A stretch of 64,000 nt of DNA, taken from the NCBI GenBank assembly GCA_027604705.1, contig JADHYV010000025.1, positions 1 to 64,000 on the forward strand, in the 5' to 3' direction. Below, one piece after another: positions 46,308 to 57,459 of the stretch; the stretch's first letter is position 1; every line of letters begins with the position of its first letter. The notes beneath the pieces are model-generated. The model saw nothing but the letters and a program-made list of their open reading frames with translations. It ran no database searches and was not told the DNA's origin. This DNA is from Allomyces arbusculus (Eukaryota; Blastocladiomycota; Blastocladiomycetes; Blastocladiales; Blastocladiaceae). The position numbers were made by a program, and so were the translations under genes.

Positions 46308-46747
46308 AAGATGGCTGTGCTTGTTGGTATCAGTATGCCATGTCGCTTGGGCCAGCAACGTGTAGATCGTGACTTGGTCCAGTCCACAAACAACTCCAGG
46401 ATGCCTGCGCTCGCTGTTGACCTCCATTGAACTGCACCAATTTTTTGGCGAGCCATTGCTAAGAAAAAACAGCAGGACTTGGGCAAAGACAAGTAATGGG
46501 AACACGTCGAGCCCAGCGACATACCAGGCGGGTGTGGGATAGAGACAGGAACAGGGCAGGATGGGAACAGACAAGCCCAAAAATTACGGCATGGAAAGCA
46601 GAACGAATCTTTAACGAGAGGAGAGCAGACCTAATAAACGAAACGATCAAGAAACCCAGCGCAATCCTTCAACGATATGAAAGACCGGATCAGATTAGGA
46701 GGTGAGAGAAAAGGTGTCGCTCGCAAAACACGGCTGCAACCCTGGTA
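46308..46747. other. Convergent intergenic region
   Basis: About 440 bp, AT-richer, between two stops. No coding or RNA feature recognised. Confidence 0.6.
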
Positions 46748-48753
46748 TCAGGCACTTGCGTTGTCGTCGTTGGGATGACAACGCTCGGTGAAGATCAAGG
46801 GGAAAAAACCGGCTTTCCCGACTGCCGTCCCCGCCGCGTTCAGCAACCTCCCCAATGCCCACCCGTCCGCGTAGACCTCGTCAACGCGGACGATGTCACC
46901 CTTGACGATAGCCAGCTCATCGTTGCACTTGGGAATGTACGGGTAGATGATGCGCAGCGTGCTGCCGCGCTGGATGCTTAGGCCAGGACGTGATGGAGCC
47001 AGAGTGGTGGTAGTGCTTGCAGGCGTGTTGATACCCGAGTCTGCATTGAGCTACAGATCATAATATGTCAGTATGGAAACGATACGTCGTGAGGAGGGGT
47101 AGTCGATGGTGAAATACTTGCCATTGATGACGTCGTGCACCTGTCCAGCGTTGCATCTTGCACGGGTCCCTGCTGATCATTGATAGGAGCTGGGGAACCG
47201 GGCGCGACGATCTGGTGGGAAGAGTGCAGCGTCTTGAGTGCAGCAACAATTTGTGGAAACTTGGGCCGCTTGCGAAAATCGTGGTTCCAGCAGCGCTCGA
47301 CAAGCGCCCATAGCGTGGGTGAGAAGCTTTCCGCAACAACGGGAACTGTTGGGCGTGTCCCCTCGCGGATCCATATCGATATAATCTCGTGAGAGTTTTC
47401 GCCGCTGAATGGAATCTTGCCTGCCATTACCTCATACATGACCATGGCAAACGAAAAAACGTCGGGCTCGAATTGATACTTCTCGCCATGCTTGTACCGC
47501 TCGGGGGCGAGCCAGCGCACATTGCCCGCACCTGTGGCCGATTGATACGTTCCAGCACGGTCGGTGACAGTCAGCAGTATCTTGGAAAGACCAAAGTCGC
47601 AAACGAGTGCACGACCCCCATGGTCAACGAGCACATTGTTGGCCTTGAGGTCACCATGGACAACGCTCCTGCTATGCAAATACGCCATGCCCTGTGCAGT
47701 CTCGTGCAACAGGCGCAGGTGCTGCTGCGGACGCCCCTTGGCGTACGTGGACAAGTCGCCGTTTTCCATGAGCGGCATGACAAAGAATGGCGAGTCTGAG
47801 GTCAGCGACACGCCCAGGAGGGGCAACACGTGCGGATGGCGCAGGTTGCTCCACATGCACGCTTCACGAGCGACAGTATCGCGAGCGTCGTCGTTGGTGT
47901 TTAGGTAGCCCTGGAGCCGAAAGATTCGTTTGATCGCGACAACCGTTCCTGTCACGACCCAAGTCGCGCGCACAACCTTGCCAAATGAGCCTGTGCCAAG
48001 GTCCCCATTCTGGGACTCGACAAAATCAAAGGACGTGACAGCCAACGCCCCAATTTGCGCTTGGTACTGAGTTGGCTTCTGGCGCAGCATCGAATTCCGC
48101 GCAATGGTCGTGGCAACGTGCTTGTAAGCATTGCCCATGACATTCTCTATTCGGTCCGTTGGTTGCACGCTCTGCATGTTCTTGATACGGCTATGCATGG
48201 CGTCAAGCACTTCGAGAACGTTTTCATGCTGCAGGTCCATTTTCCGGTACAGCTCAGCGTGATAAGTGTTGAGCATCTGCTGAAACGACTCGAGCAGCGC
48301 TGCATCGTCTCGCTCAACAGCTCTTTGCACTTCGGCAGCAATGCGATCAGGCGAAACGTCCAGGCGGAGAATGAGGTTCAGATCGGTCACAGCTCCCGTC
48401 AAATTTTCGGCCGCCTGCTTGAGTTCGTCATGGTACTCCTTTGCAAACAAAAGGCGGTTGATGAAATTGGCATCGTTGGCCTTGATGGCCACTTCATTCA
48501 CTCGAACCATCGTATCACGGAGAGTCAATGTCGCCGCTCGAATAGTTGGATGCAGGTTCTCGTCGCGCTTGCCTTTGGCAGCCGCTTCAATTCCGTCACA
48601 GAGGCTGACACTGCGTTTGATCAGAAAGTGGGCAAGCTGGGGAACTTCGCGTTTTGCAAGCTTGGTCGAGTCGTAGAGACTCTTGAATACGACAATCAAT
48701 TCCTTGATTTCCTGGATATCAGCGGCGACCCCGAGTATCATAAGGGCAGACAT
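46748..48753 (-). CDS. TKL kinase with MLKL-like helical N-terminus and C-terminal SH3
   Basis: Exons (minus): 48753-47118 and 47040-46748, with a 77-nt phase-1 intron (donor gtattt); 642 aa. Residues 1 to ~190 are all-helical (IQEIKELIVVFKSLYDSTK; EYHDELKQAAENLTGA) and resemble the four-helix-bundle-plus-brace of MLKL-type/HeLo-like domains as I know them. The kinase spans ~250-520 with an intact active site: LGTGSFGKVV, VVAIKRIF, VVHGDLKANNVLV, VCDFGLSKIL, WLAPERYK. The HGDLKANN form is typical of fungal TKL kinases. Exon 2 encodes an SH3 domain (LRIIYPYIPKCNDELAIVKG, then DGWALGRLL and GKAGFFPL). The likely role is a signalling kinase. Any membrane-damaging role of the bundle is inference. 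Confidence 0.82.
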
Positions 48754-50111
48754 TTTCGGAGTGCGCGGCAAGTGGGGGAGAAGGGCAACGAAGAACGGAT
48801 CGAAGAGAGGCTGCACACAAATGGAATGGGGAGGACGAGTGTTGGAGGGCAGAGAGTCGGTGGGATCCTTTTTATACATACTCTTGCGGTTCCTCTCGAA
48901 AATGAGCACGGGCTGATGGATGGGCCGGCCTGGTGAAGTGACGTAGCAGGATGACTTGGAAGGCATCGAACAGGACCCACAGCGCAAGATGCCTCTCTGC
49001 TTCCAAGTCAACCAAGACAAATTGTGACACTTCAATATACCTCGTTTCACCCACACTCCATCTCGTCCACGCAACGCCTCGACTGCTTACGATCCAGATA
49101 ACTTTCTCCAGCTATCTTCGATGCTGAGAGGAGATAAAGATCTGATCGGCTTGATGATATCCACAAAGCCAGAAGCAAGGGGACAGCGACAACACATCCA
49201 TGATACGTGATCGGTTTCAGAGTCAGCCATCTTGGTGTTGGCGCTCCTTGCTCTGCTTAATCTTTGGCTGAGACTTTGACTGACATTTTGACATCGCTTT
49301 TGGTGGCCAGGAATTAGATGTCAGGAGGCGAAACCTACACCAGCAGAACAGGCGATTGTTCAACCCACAAAGCACCAGCTCAGCAACCCGATTATTTCGA
49401 CCAACTGGTCAGGAAAATCGACCGACTCAACACTCTGAATCCAACCAACCTACCACCCCACTAACCAAATGGTCCACCACCATCGCAAACGGCAGCTGCG
49501 CAGTCGCGTCGCGCTTACACTTGATCTTGCCGTTTCTGCTCCGAGAACCGACGGCGCGTAAAATCCACGACCTCGCGGTCATTCTCGTCCCACGTCTGCT
49601 TGATCGCAGCGCGCGCAGGCATGATTTAGGCGACTTAGACTGGTGCGTCTTGACGAGAGCGGTCTATGTGGGCGCGGCCTTATTGGGACCATCCGCAGCG
49701 TGAGCGGCATGGGTGGGCGCGGTCGGGGTGCGCGCGATGGTGGCGGATAGGCGGGCGCGGCGTCAAGGTTGGGCGCGGCACGGGCAGACACCGCCGTTGC
49801 GCGAGTGAAGCTTGAAAAACATTCCCAATAATGGCCTGCATGGCTGTGACCAGAGTATCAACCGGGACGGTAATTCACATCGACATGGACACCATTTCGA
49901 CACGGTTGGCGCCATTGCTAGAGCCCGCCTGCACCGCGGAAATCATGAAAAACGCAGGGACAGGTTCGAAGGCGTGGTCCGCGAGCTGGTGTTGGTTGGC
50001 AAGCTGGCGTTGGTCGGCGAGTTGGCGTTGGTCGTCGTTGCTCTCCGCAAACGGCAAATAAGAATATCACAGCCATTCATGCAGTCCCGCGACGCGGCCT
50101 GGTCCACCCAT
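48754..50111. other. Intergenic, 1.36 kb, with one short minus ORF
   Basis: Upstream of the TKL kinase and downstream of the coiled-coil gene. A 35-codon minus ORF at 49622-49515 has protein-like composition (MPARAAIKQTWDENDREV then VDFTRRRFSEQKRQ), followed by a possible donor, but no partner exon was found. Otherwise nothing supported. Confidence 0.35.
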
Positions 50112-52272
50112 TCACATCGTCACATCCGACACATCATTCCAGTTCCGCAGTCCGCGCTTCCGCAACCTCGCCAACGCTGCGCGTTTCTCCTCCTCATCCG
50201 GCACCGCCACTACTACCGTCTCCGCGGGTCGCACCGCCGCAGGCTTGGTCGCGACCGGTGCCGCCTTGGCCCCTCCCAACGCCGCACGCTTCTTGCGCAC
50301 GGCCAAACTCGTCGACACCGCCAAAATAGGATCCGTCTGCACACCTGACTCGACCATTTCGGGTCCCGGTGGCGGCGGGGGTGGTGCCACGTACGCGTCG
50401 TGCTCGTCGCGCAGATGTCGCAACTCGGCGCGTAATGCGTTGCTGCGGTCGATCAGGCGCTCGCGCTCGTCGAGGAGAGCGAGGACGCGGTCCGAGGTCT
50501 CGGCAAGTTGCGCTTGCAGGGCCGCGACGGCGTCAGCGGACGGAGCGGGTGCGGTTGGTGCGATTGGGAAGGTGGGCGGTGCGGCGCCGGACGGTGGGAA
50601 CCCGAACGGCGGGATCGCGGTCGGCGGCCACGGACCGGTACCCGGCGCGGTTGGCAGCCATGGACTGGTACCAGACACCGTCGTTGAACCGTACGCGGCA
50701 GTCCCCGGCCAGATCCATGGCGGCACCGTTGCGGTCGCAGCGGCTGACATGAGTTTGACGCGGTCCTCGAACGCGCGAATCTCGTCCACCTTCTTCCCCA
50801 CTTCCGCAAGGGCCTCGTCGCGTTCCTTGACCGCTTTCCCCAACTCCTCTTTGACCCTCTCCACCTCCTTCGCGGCCCTCGTCTCCAACTCCCCCCGCTC
50901 CCGCTCCCACCCCGCCCTCGCCTCATCATGCGTGCGCGCCACCACCTCCATCTCATCCCGCATCGCACGAACGACTTTCACCAACTCGTCATTCTCCGCG
51001 ACCAGCTCGGCACGTTCCGCGTCCCACTCGGCCTCGATCGCCGCCAACGCGTCCTCGTCGTCCTGGTCGTGTCTCCGGGCACCGACTTCCTCGCGCCACT
51101 TGGCCTCCCACGCAGCGACAGCACGCGCGTGCGCGCGTTTCGCCTTGGCCAGTTTCGCCTCCACCGCAGCAACCTCCTCCCTCGCCCCGGCGGCATCCCG
51201 CCTCGCATCGGCCACTTCGACCCGCATCGCCTCGATTTCCCTCGCGTGCGCGTCGCGTTCGGCGTCGATCCTTGCCCTGGCATCCTCGCACTCCCGCCGT
51301 GCCGTCTCGGCCTCGGCGCGCCACTTGTCCCCTTCCGCCACGACTTCCTCCAACTGCCGCCCCATGCCGGCGACCCGACGTACCACGCGCTTCACGTCCG
51401 CCGCCTGCGCGCGGTGCGCGGCGACCGCGGCGTCGGCGTCGCGCTTGGCCCGGTCGGCTGCGGCGAGGGCGGCGTCGCGGTCGGCCCGCGCGGTGCGTTC
51501 AGCGTCCCGCGCGCGTTGGGCGGCGAGTTCGGCGGTTTCGCGCGCGGCGTCGGCGCGGGTGAGTCGTGCGGTGGTCGTGCGGAGCGAGGTGTCGAGGTCG
51601 GTGTATTGGGATTGTAGGGCCGTGAGCTGGGAGGTGGTGGTGGCGTGGCGTTGCTTTTCGGCGTGCAGTTGCGTCTGGAGGAGTACAATTGGGTGAGTGG
51701 AGAGTAGCGAAGGGGCATGCACGGGTGCGAGGCCCTCATTTACCTGCAAGTCGCGCAGTTGCGCATTGGCCGCGTGGTCCCGTCCTGCGAGGAGCGCGGC
51801 CGATTCGGCCTGGGCAGTCTCGGTCGCGCGGGAGGTCTCGGCGTGGGCTGCGGCGAGGTCGGCCGTCAGGCGAGCAACTTTCTCCTCGAGCTGTTCCTTT
51901 TCCAGACAACTACCCCCGCACAGATGAAGGTCAGACAGACCCTCGTCCGCCCATCGACAAAGGGCGCGCGACCGCTTACCTTGTTTTCCAGCGTAGTTTC
52001 CACCACGCCTCGCGGTCGTCCCACTTGGCGAGCTCCTTGTCGCGCGACGCAATCAGGTCGAGGTTGTACTGATAATCGGCGCGCATTTGCTGAATGGCCG
52101 CGACGAGGTAGGTGCATTTCGGGCATGTTGCCACGGCGGCCGTATTGCTGGCGTCGGGATCTTGGGCGGGCGCAGTCGCGATCTTGTCGGCATCCAAGTG
52201 CGGTGCATTGCTGGAAGTGCGAGCGCCCGTCGTGGGCGTGGTCGCTGTGGAGGCAGTCGGTAAAGGGGACAT
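50112..52272 (-). CDS. Long coiled-coil protein
   Basis: Exons (minus): 52272-51980, 51909-51744 and 51674-50112; 673 aa, phases consistent. An N-terminal CPKC pair (residue ~50) precedes a heptad-rich coiled coil (CLEKEQLEEKVARL through ALAEVGKKVDEIR, about 98-450) that is very rich in Ala, Arg and Glu. A Pro/Gly/Trp-rich break follows (PPWIWPGTAAYG), then a second short coil (LLDERERLIDRSNALRAEL) and a basic tail ending NWNDVSDVTM. It resembles centrosome/basal-body or cytoskeletal scaffolds in form only; no specific family recognised. The single CxxC is too little for a zinc-finger call. Confidence 0.75.
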
Positions 52273-52658
52273 GGCCGAAATGGAAGTCGTGAGCACGCGC
52301 TCATGTGAGATCGACTTGGCGTGATCTTTTCTGTTCCACCAGTTTTCGCTGAGCACTGTAGACGCGGGCGGCGTGAGCAAGTACCAGCATACACGCAAAT
52401 ATGGCCAGAAGGAGGGAAACGCTTGGCAACGACAAAGTCAGACGACGGATGACGGTATCTTTATTCAAACTGCACCCACCAAAACGCTAGCGCCGGGCCG
52501 AGACCAAGGAGCAGCCTGCGCGCGCGTGCGCGAGTGTCGGGGGGGTGGGCGGCCCAACGCCCGACCGGTGCGACCGGCGTGAGCACGTGCCGCACGACAA
52601 AAACGGATCGAGAAGACGACGGATGAGCAAGGAAGTGGACGAGGGACGAGAGGACGGC
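52273..52658. other. Intergenic, coiled-coil gene promoter side
   Basis: About 390 bp between the start of the coiled-coil gene and the NudC stop, both minus-strand genes. No motif recognised. Confidence 0.5.
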
Positions 52659-53433
52659 TCAGAAATTGACCTTGGCCTTGGAGAACTGGAGAAACGGGGC
52701 GGCAACGAACGTGAGAACTAGGTCGAAATGCAGCGTACGCCGCGAGCAAGGAAAGCGTACGTCGAGCTCCGGATGCTGCTCCTGGAACTTCTTGAGCATG
52801 TCCATCTTGCGCTGCTCCTCGGACGTCGGCTTGCCCATGGCCTTTTGCCGCTGGTCAAACTACATACACCGACGTCGCCGGCATCGTCGTCAGGTCCACG
52901 TCCTCCACACCCACCCGGCACGCGTCAACGTCGCGTACCATCATCTTCTCGACCATCCCGCGCGTTTCGCCATCCAAGTCATCCAGCCGCGAATTCTCCG
53001 GCTGGATCTTGGTCGTATCAATCGGCGGGTGGTGCGTGAGCACATTCTTCCACCACTCGGCCTTGTTCACCTTTTCCAGGTGAATCACGAGCTCGCCGCC
53101 CTCGATCAACCATGTGCTGTCGTCCACCTTGATGCTCGAGTGCAAGTCGCCGTCCATGATCGGCTCTGCGGATCCCTTGAGCGCGACGCGCAGTTTCGTC
53201 TTGGCAATTGTGACGGCCAAGTCGCGGCCGCGCGTACCCTTGGGTACGGGAACCGTAATGTCGACGTCGGTCAGCGTCTGCCGCCAGATGTAGGGCAGCG
53301 CGGCCTGTTCGGCGGCCTCGCGCGCACGGTCGGCGCGGTCCCGCGCGTCGCGCTCGGCCGGCGTGAGGCGGTCCTCGTCGTCGTCCATGTCGGGCTGCAT
53401 CGCGGGAACGGTGGGGTCGGGGGATTGCATCAT
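52659..53433 (-). CDS. NUDC: Nuclear movement protein NudC
   Basis: Exons (minus): 53433-52939, 52859-52761 and 52685-52659; 206 aa. The CS/p23-like core shows [32 protein letters not shown] and [15 protein letters not shown] with EWWKNVL. The diagnostic C-terminus [16 protein letters not shown] and [16 protein letters not shown] is assembled from exon 2 and a 27-nt terminal exon. NudC is a co-chaperone working with Hsp90 and LIS1/dynein in nuclear migration. The N-terminal coil of animal NudC is short here, as in other fungi. Which of the first Met residues starts translation is uncertain. Both donors are gtacgc. Confidence 0.93.
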
Positions 53434-56400
53434 GGCGGTCGACAGCGGCTGCAGTCACGGTGAGCGGGCGTGAGCGACCGTGAGCGGGGTTGACCAAGTC
53501 GGCGTCGTCGTTGGCGCCTCGTCCGGGACGATGGTGAGGATCACGGCCGAGGCGACGGTGGGGGACTTGTGTCGCGACGGGGCCGTGGAGAAGCTGAAAT
53601 TTGCGGTGAAGATACGCGAAGGATCAAGCACGTGTAGTCATGCGCGCGTGGGGGACAGTGCTGCCCGTGGGGGACAGAGTCGCCCAGCCACGCGTCTTGG
53701 CACGTTGCCTTGGCAGCCAGCCATCTGGAATAGCTCCTCCGCTTGAGTCTTGCACCGGCCCGCACACACGCACCGCAGCTGCGACCGCACACCCTGCGAA
53801 CCCCGCCGCGCCTGCTGCGAATGGATTGGCCGACCACCACCGACTGCGACCACCACAGCCTTGGCCGACCGACCAACAGCGCGCTGTTCGTGTTCAGCAA
53901 CGGCCAGCCGCAGCCGCCACCACACCATCACCGTCGACGGGAGGGCGCACGGTGACGGAGTTGCGACGGGAAGCGGCGATGGCCGCGGCATTCCGCCATG
54001 GAAGGATCACGGCAGGTAACGTTTGAGGAGGCGTGCCGGCGCTAACCGCGTCGGATCACGGTCGGTCGTCCTGACCCACGGTCTGTCATGGGACGTGCAG
54101 CGTTCTGCTCGGCCATTGCAAACCAGGAGGTGGAGGAGGGTGCGGGCATGCCCCAACGCATTGGGACCTGCGTAAATTCATCTTCATCACTGGCCTGCGA
54201 AATGAGATGAGAGCAGCGTCGCGTTGGGCCCCCGTTTGACCGGCCGGTCATGAACGACCGTGTGTGCTCAAGCGCGTTCAAGCGCGTTCAAGCGGAGATC
54301 CTTTGCGGGACGCAACACGGGGTCGCGGTACCGCGCGCGCACGAAGTCGCTGTCCTGGTGCGACATAGGCGCGCACGAAGGGAGGTTGTGCGCGACCACG
54401 ACGTGATCCATGCGGCCATTCCTGGCCGGCCGTTTGTGGCCATGGCGCGACCACCCGTGTAATGGCGGTTCGTGTCGTGGCCGTGCCCGTTGTTGTGTTC
54501 TCCTGGCCAGCCTCCGTGGTGGTCGCGATGGTAGTCGGTTTGTCGGTTGCGACCTGAGAGAGAACAGAACGCTCGCGCGGGGTGGCGGGTGCGGACCGGT
54601 CAGGCTGGCGCATTGCCGCTGCTCGCGGGCCGCGAGCAAACCGTGGCACGCGTCTGGTCGGCCCATCAGATGGCCGCAGCCAGCGCGGTTGCTGCAGTTG
54701 CGCAAAATGAATGAAGAATAGAGACGCGTGTGTGCGACGCGTGCGTGGCGTGCCGTGGTTGGTTGGGTCGGTTGAACAATCCTCATGACCTTGCCAACCC
54801 CCGCAAAGGAAAACGCGACCGACCCACCGTCTATAAATCTCGCGCGGCCGCGCCGGCGACTTCGGAGCCGCTCGCCCGACACTGGATTCGCTGCTTGGCG
54901 ACCACTGCCGCACCCCAGCGACTGCTCGCAATCGGCAACTCACGCACCGAGCGCCACGCGCCCGGACCCGCAACCGGCCCACCGGCATCCATCGACGCGT
55001 CGACGCGACGTGATACGACCGGCGCGAGACGCGACGCGACGCGGCGCGACCAGTCGATTGACTGTGCTTGATTGATTGAGTGACGACGCGAGCGGCCCCT
55101 TCCCGCTCCCAAATCCCCAGCCTTTCCGCCTCGCACGCGCCCCCCACGCTTTGCTGCGGCCGCTGCGCGTGGAGCGGGATTGATACCCACCCCGAACTTT
55201 GTCCGGCACCGCGCCGACCGCACATTCGGTCGACGGCCGGTCAAGTTCGTGCGCGACGTGCGTGAACGGCGTACGTAAAGAAAGTGCTCGCGTGCCGGTG
55301 TGCCGCGCGACATGGCGAGGCGAACCTCGTTGAAGGCTGACCTTACTCGACATTCCTCGCACTAGTCGCGCCTCACGCCGCGCTGTGACCCAACAACCAC
55401 CACGAAAGAACGAGAAACTCCCTCTTGGAAACGCTGAAACGAAGAAGAACACGGACCGACCTCGACGACCTCATCGACCACGACCAGCGGCAGCAGCAGC
55501 AGCAGCAGCAGCGGCCAGTCGGTGCGTAGCTTCCTTGCTCATCGTCCTCGTCGTCGGCTGTTCATCGGCGTTACACTGGCGGCGCAGCTGTCCCACGGGT
55601 CGCGCGCGTCGCGGCACGACCGTCTCGCGGCGCGGTGAAGCCCCTGTAGCGCGGTTGCCCTGCACGCCTAACCCAACCGTGCGCCGGCGCTGCTGCCGCC
55701 GTTACCGCGACGCGCGGTGGACGAACAATGTGCGCTGAACCTCCGGCGCCGGCGGCGTGCGGTAACGCTGGACCGTGAGAAGCTCGTTGCTGACTCAACC
55801 ACGCCGGCCGTGGAGGCGGAAGAAGAGGAGAAGGGCGCGGCGCAGGTGCGGTGGCACGGCGGTGGCGGTTTGACCGACGGCCGGTTCGTCAACGTCGACG
55901 TGAACGTCGGCGGGAATTCCACAGTGCAGATGGTGACGCGCCGATGACTGATGACTGACCAAGACGATTGTCTGGGACTCATGTCTTTCGCTTCCGCAGC
56001 TTGCCCGACCCGTCGTGCACCGCCAACCCGGTCCCGCGCACGGCGAGCTAACCGAACCCTATTCGAGAGCGAGCGCGCTGACGCTGCCGCCCGGCCGCGG
56101 TTCCAAGGATTCCGTTGAGGATCCGTCCCCTGTACAGTCCCAGCCTCGAAAAACCATTGCCCCGAGTCGAGTCGGCGTCGCGCATCGTGCGACCGATTGT
56201 ATCATTTCCTGTCCATGTACGTAGGCGTCCTCTCATCCAACCGTTCCTCGTTCCGCGCGGGCGGCGGCGTTTTGGCAGTTTTGGCGGCTTTGGCGGCGAT
56301 GACGGCTGTGGCGGCATTGGCGGCGACGACGGATTCGAGTGCGACATGCGCGCGGCGGTGAGATGGTGGCGGTGGACGGCGCCGCGCCGGCGCGTGCGTG

Positions 56401-57459
56401 GAGGATGCGGCGGGATGGCGCGAGAATGGCGATGACTTTGGCGTTTGGGTCGTGATGTGTCATGGGGGACGGCGCGGTGGGTCATGCCGCACTCATGCCT
56501 CCCATTTCCGTCACATGCGCGGCGCGCGTGCTTTTCGGCGCGGTTCCAGGGGCGGTTTCCGCGGCGAAGCGCACGGAAGCGTGCGCAGGCCGCGGCGCGA
56601 GTTTGGGTTGGCCGCGGTTTGGGGATGCGTTCCGCTTGCTGCCAGGCCCTGCTGCCCGCGGCCATTCCACGCGCGCGTGCCCCGCTGTCATCCATCGATG
56701 CGATGTGTCGCTGCTCGCGCGCCGTGCCCGGTATAAAGTCGCCGGCGGCCCGCGCTCCCCGCCGGCCCTTCGCTGTTGCCATCGCGCACGTCTCCTCCCA
56801 CTCGCCCTCCCCCGCCGTGTCCGCTGCCGCGCCCGTGCCGCCGCCGCCGACACCCTGCCCTGCACTCCAAGCACGCGCTGCCCCGACGCGCCCAACCCCC
56901 ACCACCACGACCCGCCCCCAATGCCTGCCGGCCGCCAACACGACACCACCCCCGTCCTCTCGCCTGCCGCTGCCCACGCCGCCCGCCGCTCCGCTCGCCC
57001 CGCCGCCGCCCGCGCCCGCGCCCGCCCTCGCCGCCGCGCCCTCTAAGCCCCCACACCGGCGACTGATCCGCCTCGCTCTCTGCGCGTCTGCCCAAAGAAG
57101 ACGCCCTCGTTCTCTGCCCACGACTGCTGCCGGCGACGACGCGCGTCCGGCCCATCTGACGACAATCACCATGTCGTGCTAAACCGCCCGCCCGCCCGCT
57201 CGTCCGCCCGCACCACCTCGTGTGTGCCCACATTGAACGCCACCATGTCGCCCCGCGCGCCCACCCCACCATCTTCTCGTCGATCTCGATCGTAACCGAC
57301 CGACTCGCGCCAACGCCAACCACCACATCCACAACCGCCGCCGCTCTTGCCGCCGCCCCTGCCGCCCTGCCCGCCCCTGTGCCCGCAACCGCGCTCCTGA
57401 CCCACCCACCCACCCAGACCCCCACCACCAACCCGACCCCCACCACCGTCACCGTCAAC
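53434..57459. other. 4-kb GC-rich gene-poor region
   Basis: High GC produces long open frames on both strands, none with domain-like content. Visible items: TATA-like tataaat at 54832-54838 and tataaag at 56732-56738 (plus strand), short tandem gcgttcaagc units near 54270-54295, a cag run at about 55490-55510, and a plus-strand open segment ending 55947 (LTDGRFVNVDVNVGGNS). The TATA at 56732 could drive the downstream kinase with a long leader. Confidence 0.45.
56732..56738 (+). promoter_or_regulatory. TATA-like box, possibly for the downstream kinase
   Basis: tataaag on the plus strand, 0.72 kb upstream of the kinase ATG. It is the nearest such match. Pairing it with that gene implies a long 5' leader, so the link is tentative. 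Confidence 0.3.

Noticed and set aside
49515-49622. 35-codon minus ORF MPARAAIKQTWDENDREV..
   Set aside because: Composition looks protein-like and I considered a complex I subunit exon, but no second exon or convincing family match was found.
54278-57172. Several 160-374-codon ORFs on both strands
   Set aside because: Overlapping on both strands, low complexity (Arg/Ala/Pro/Gly), with no recognisable domain; expected from very high GC.
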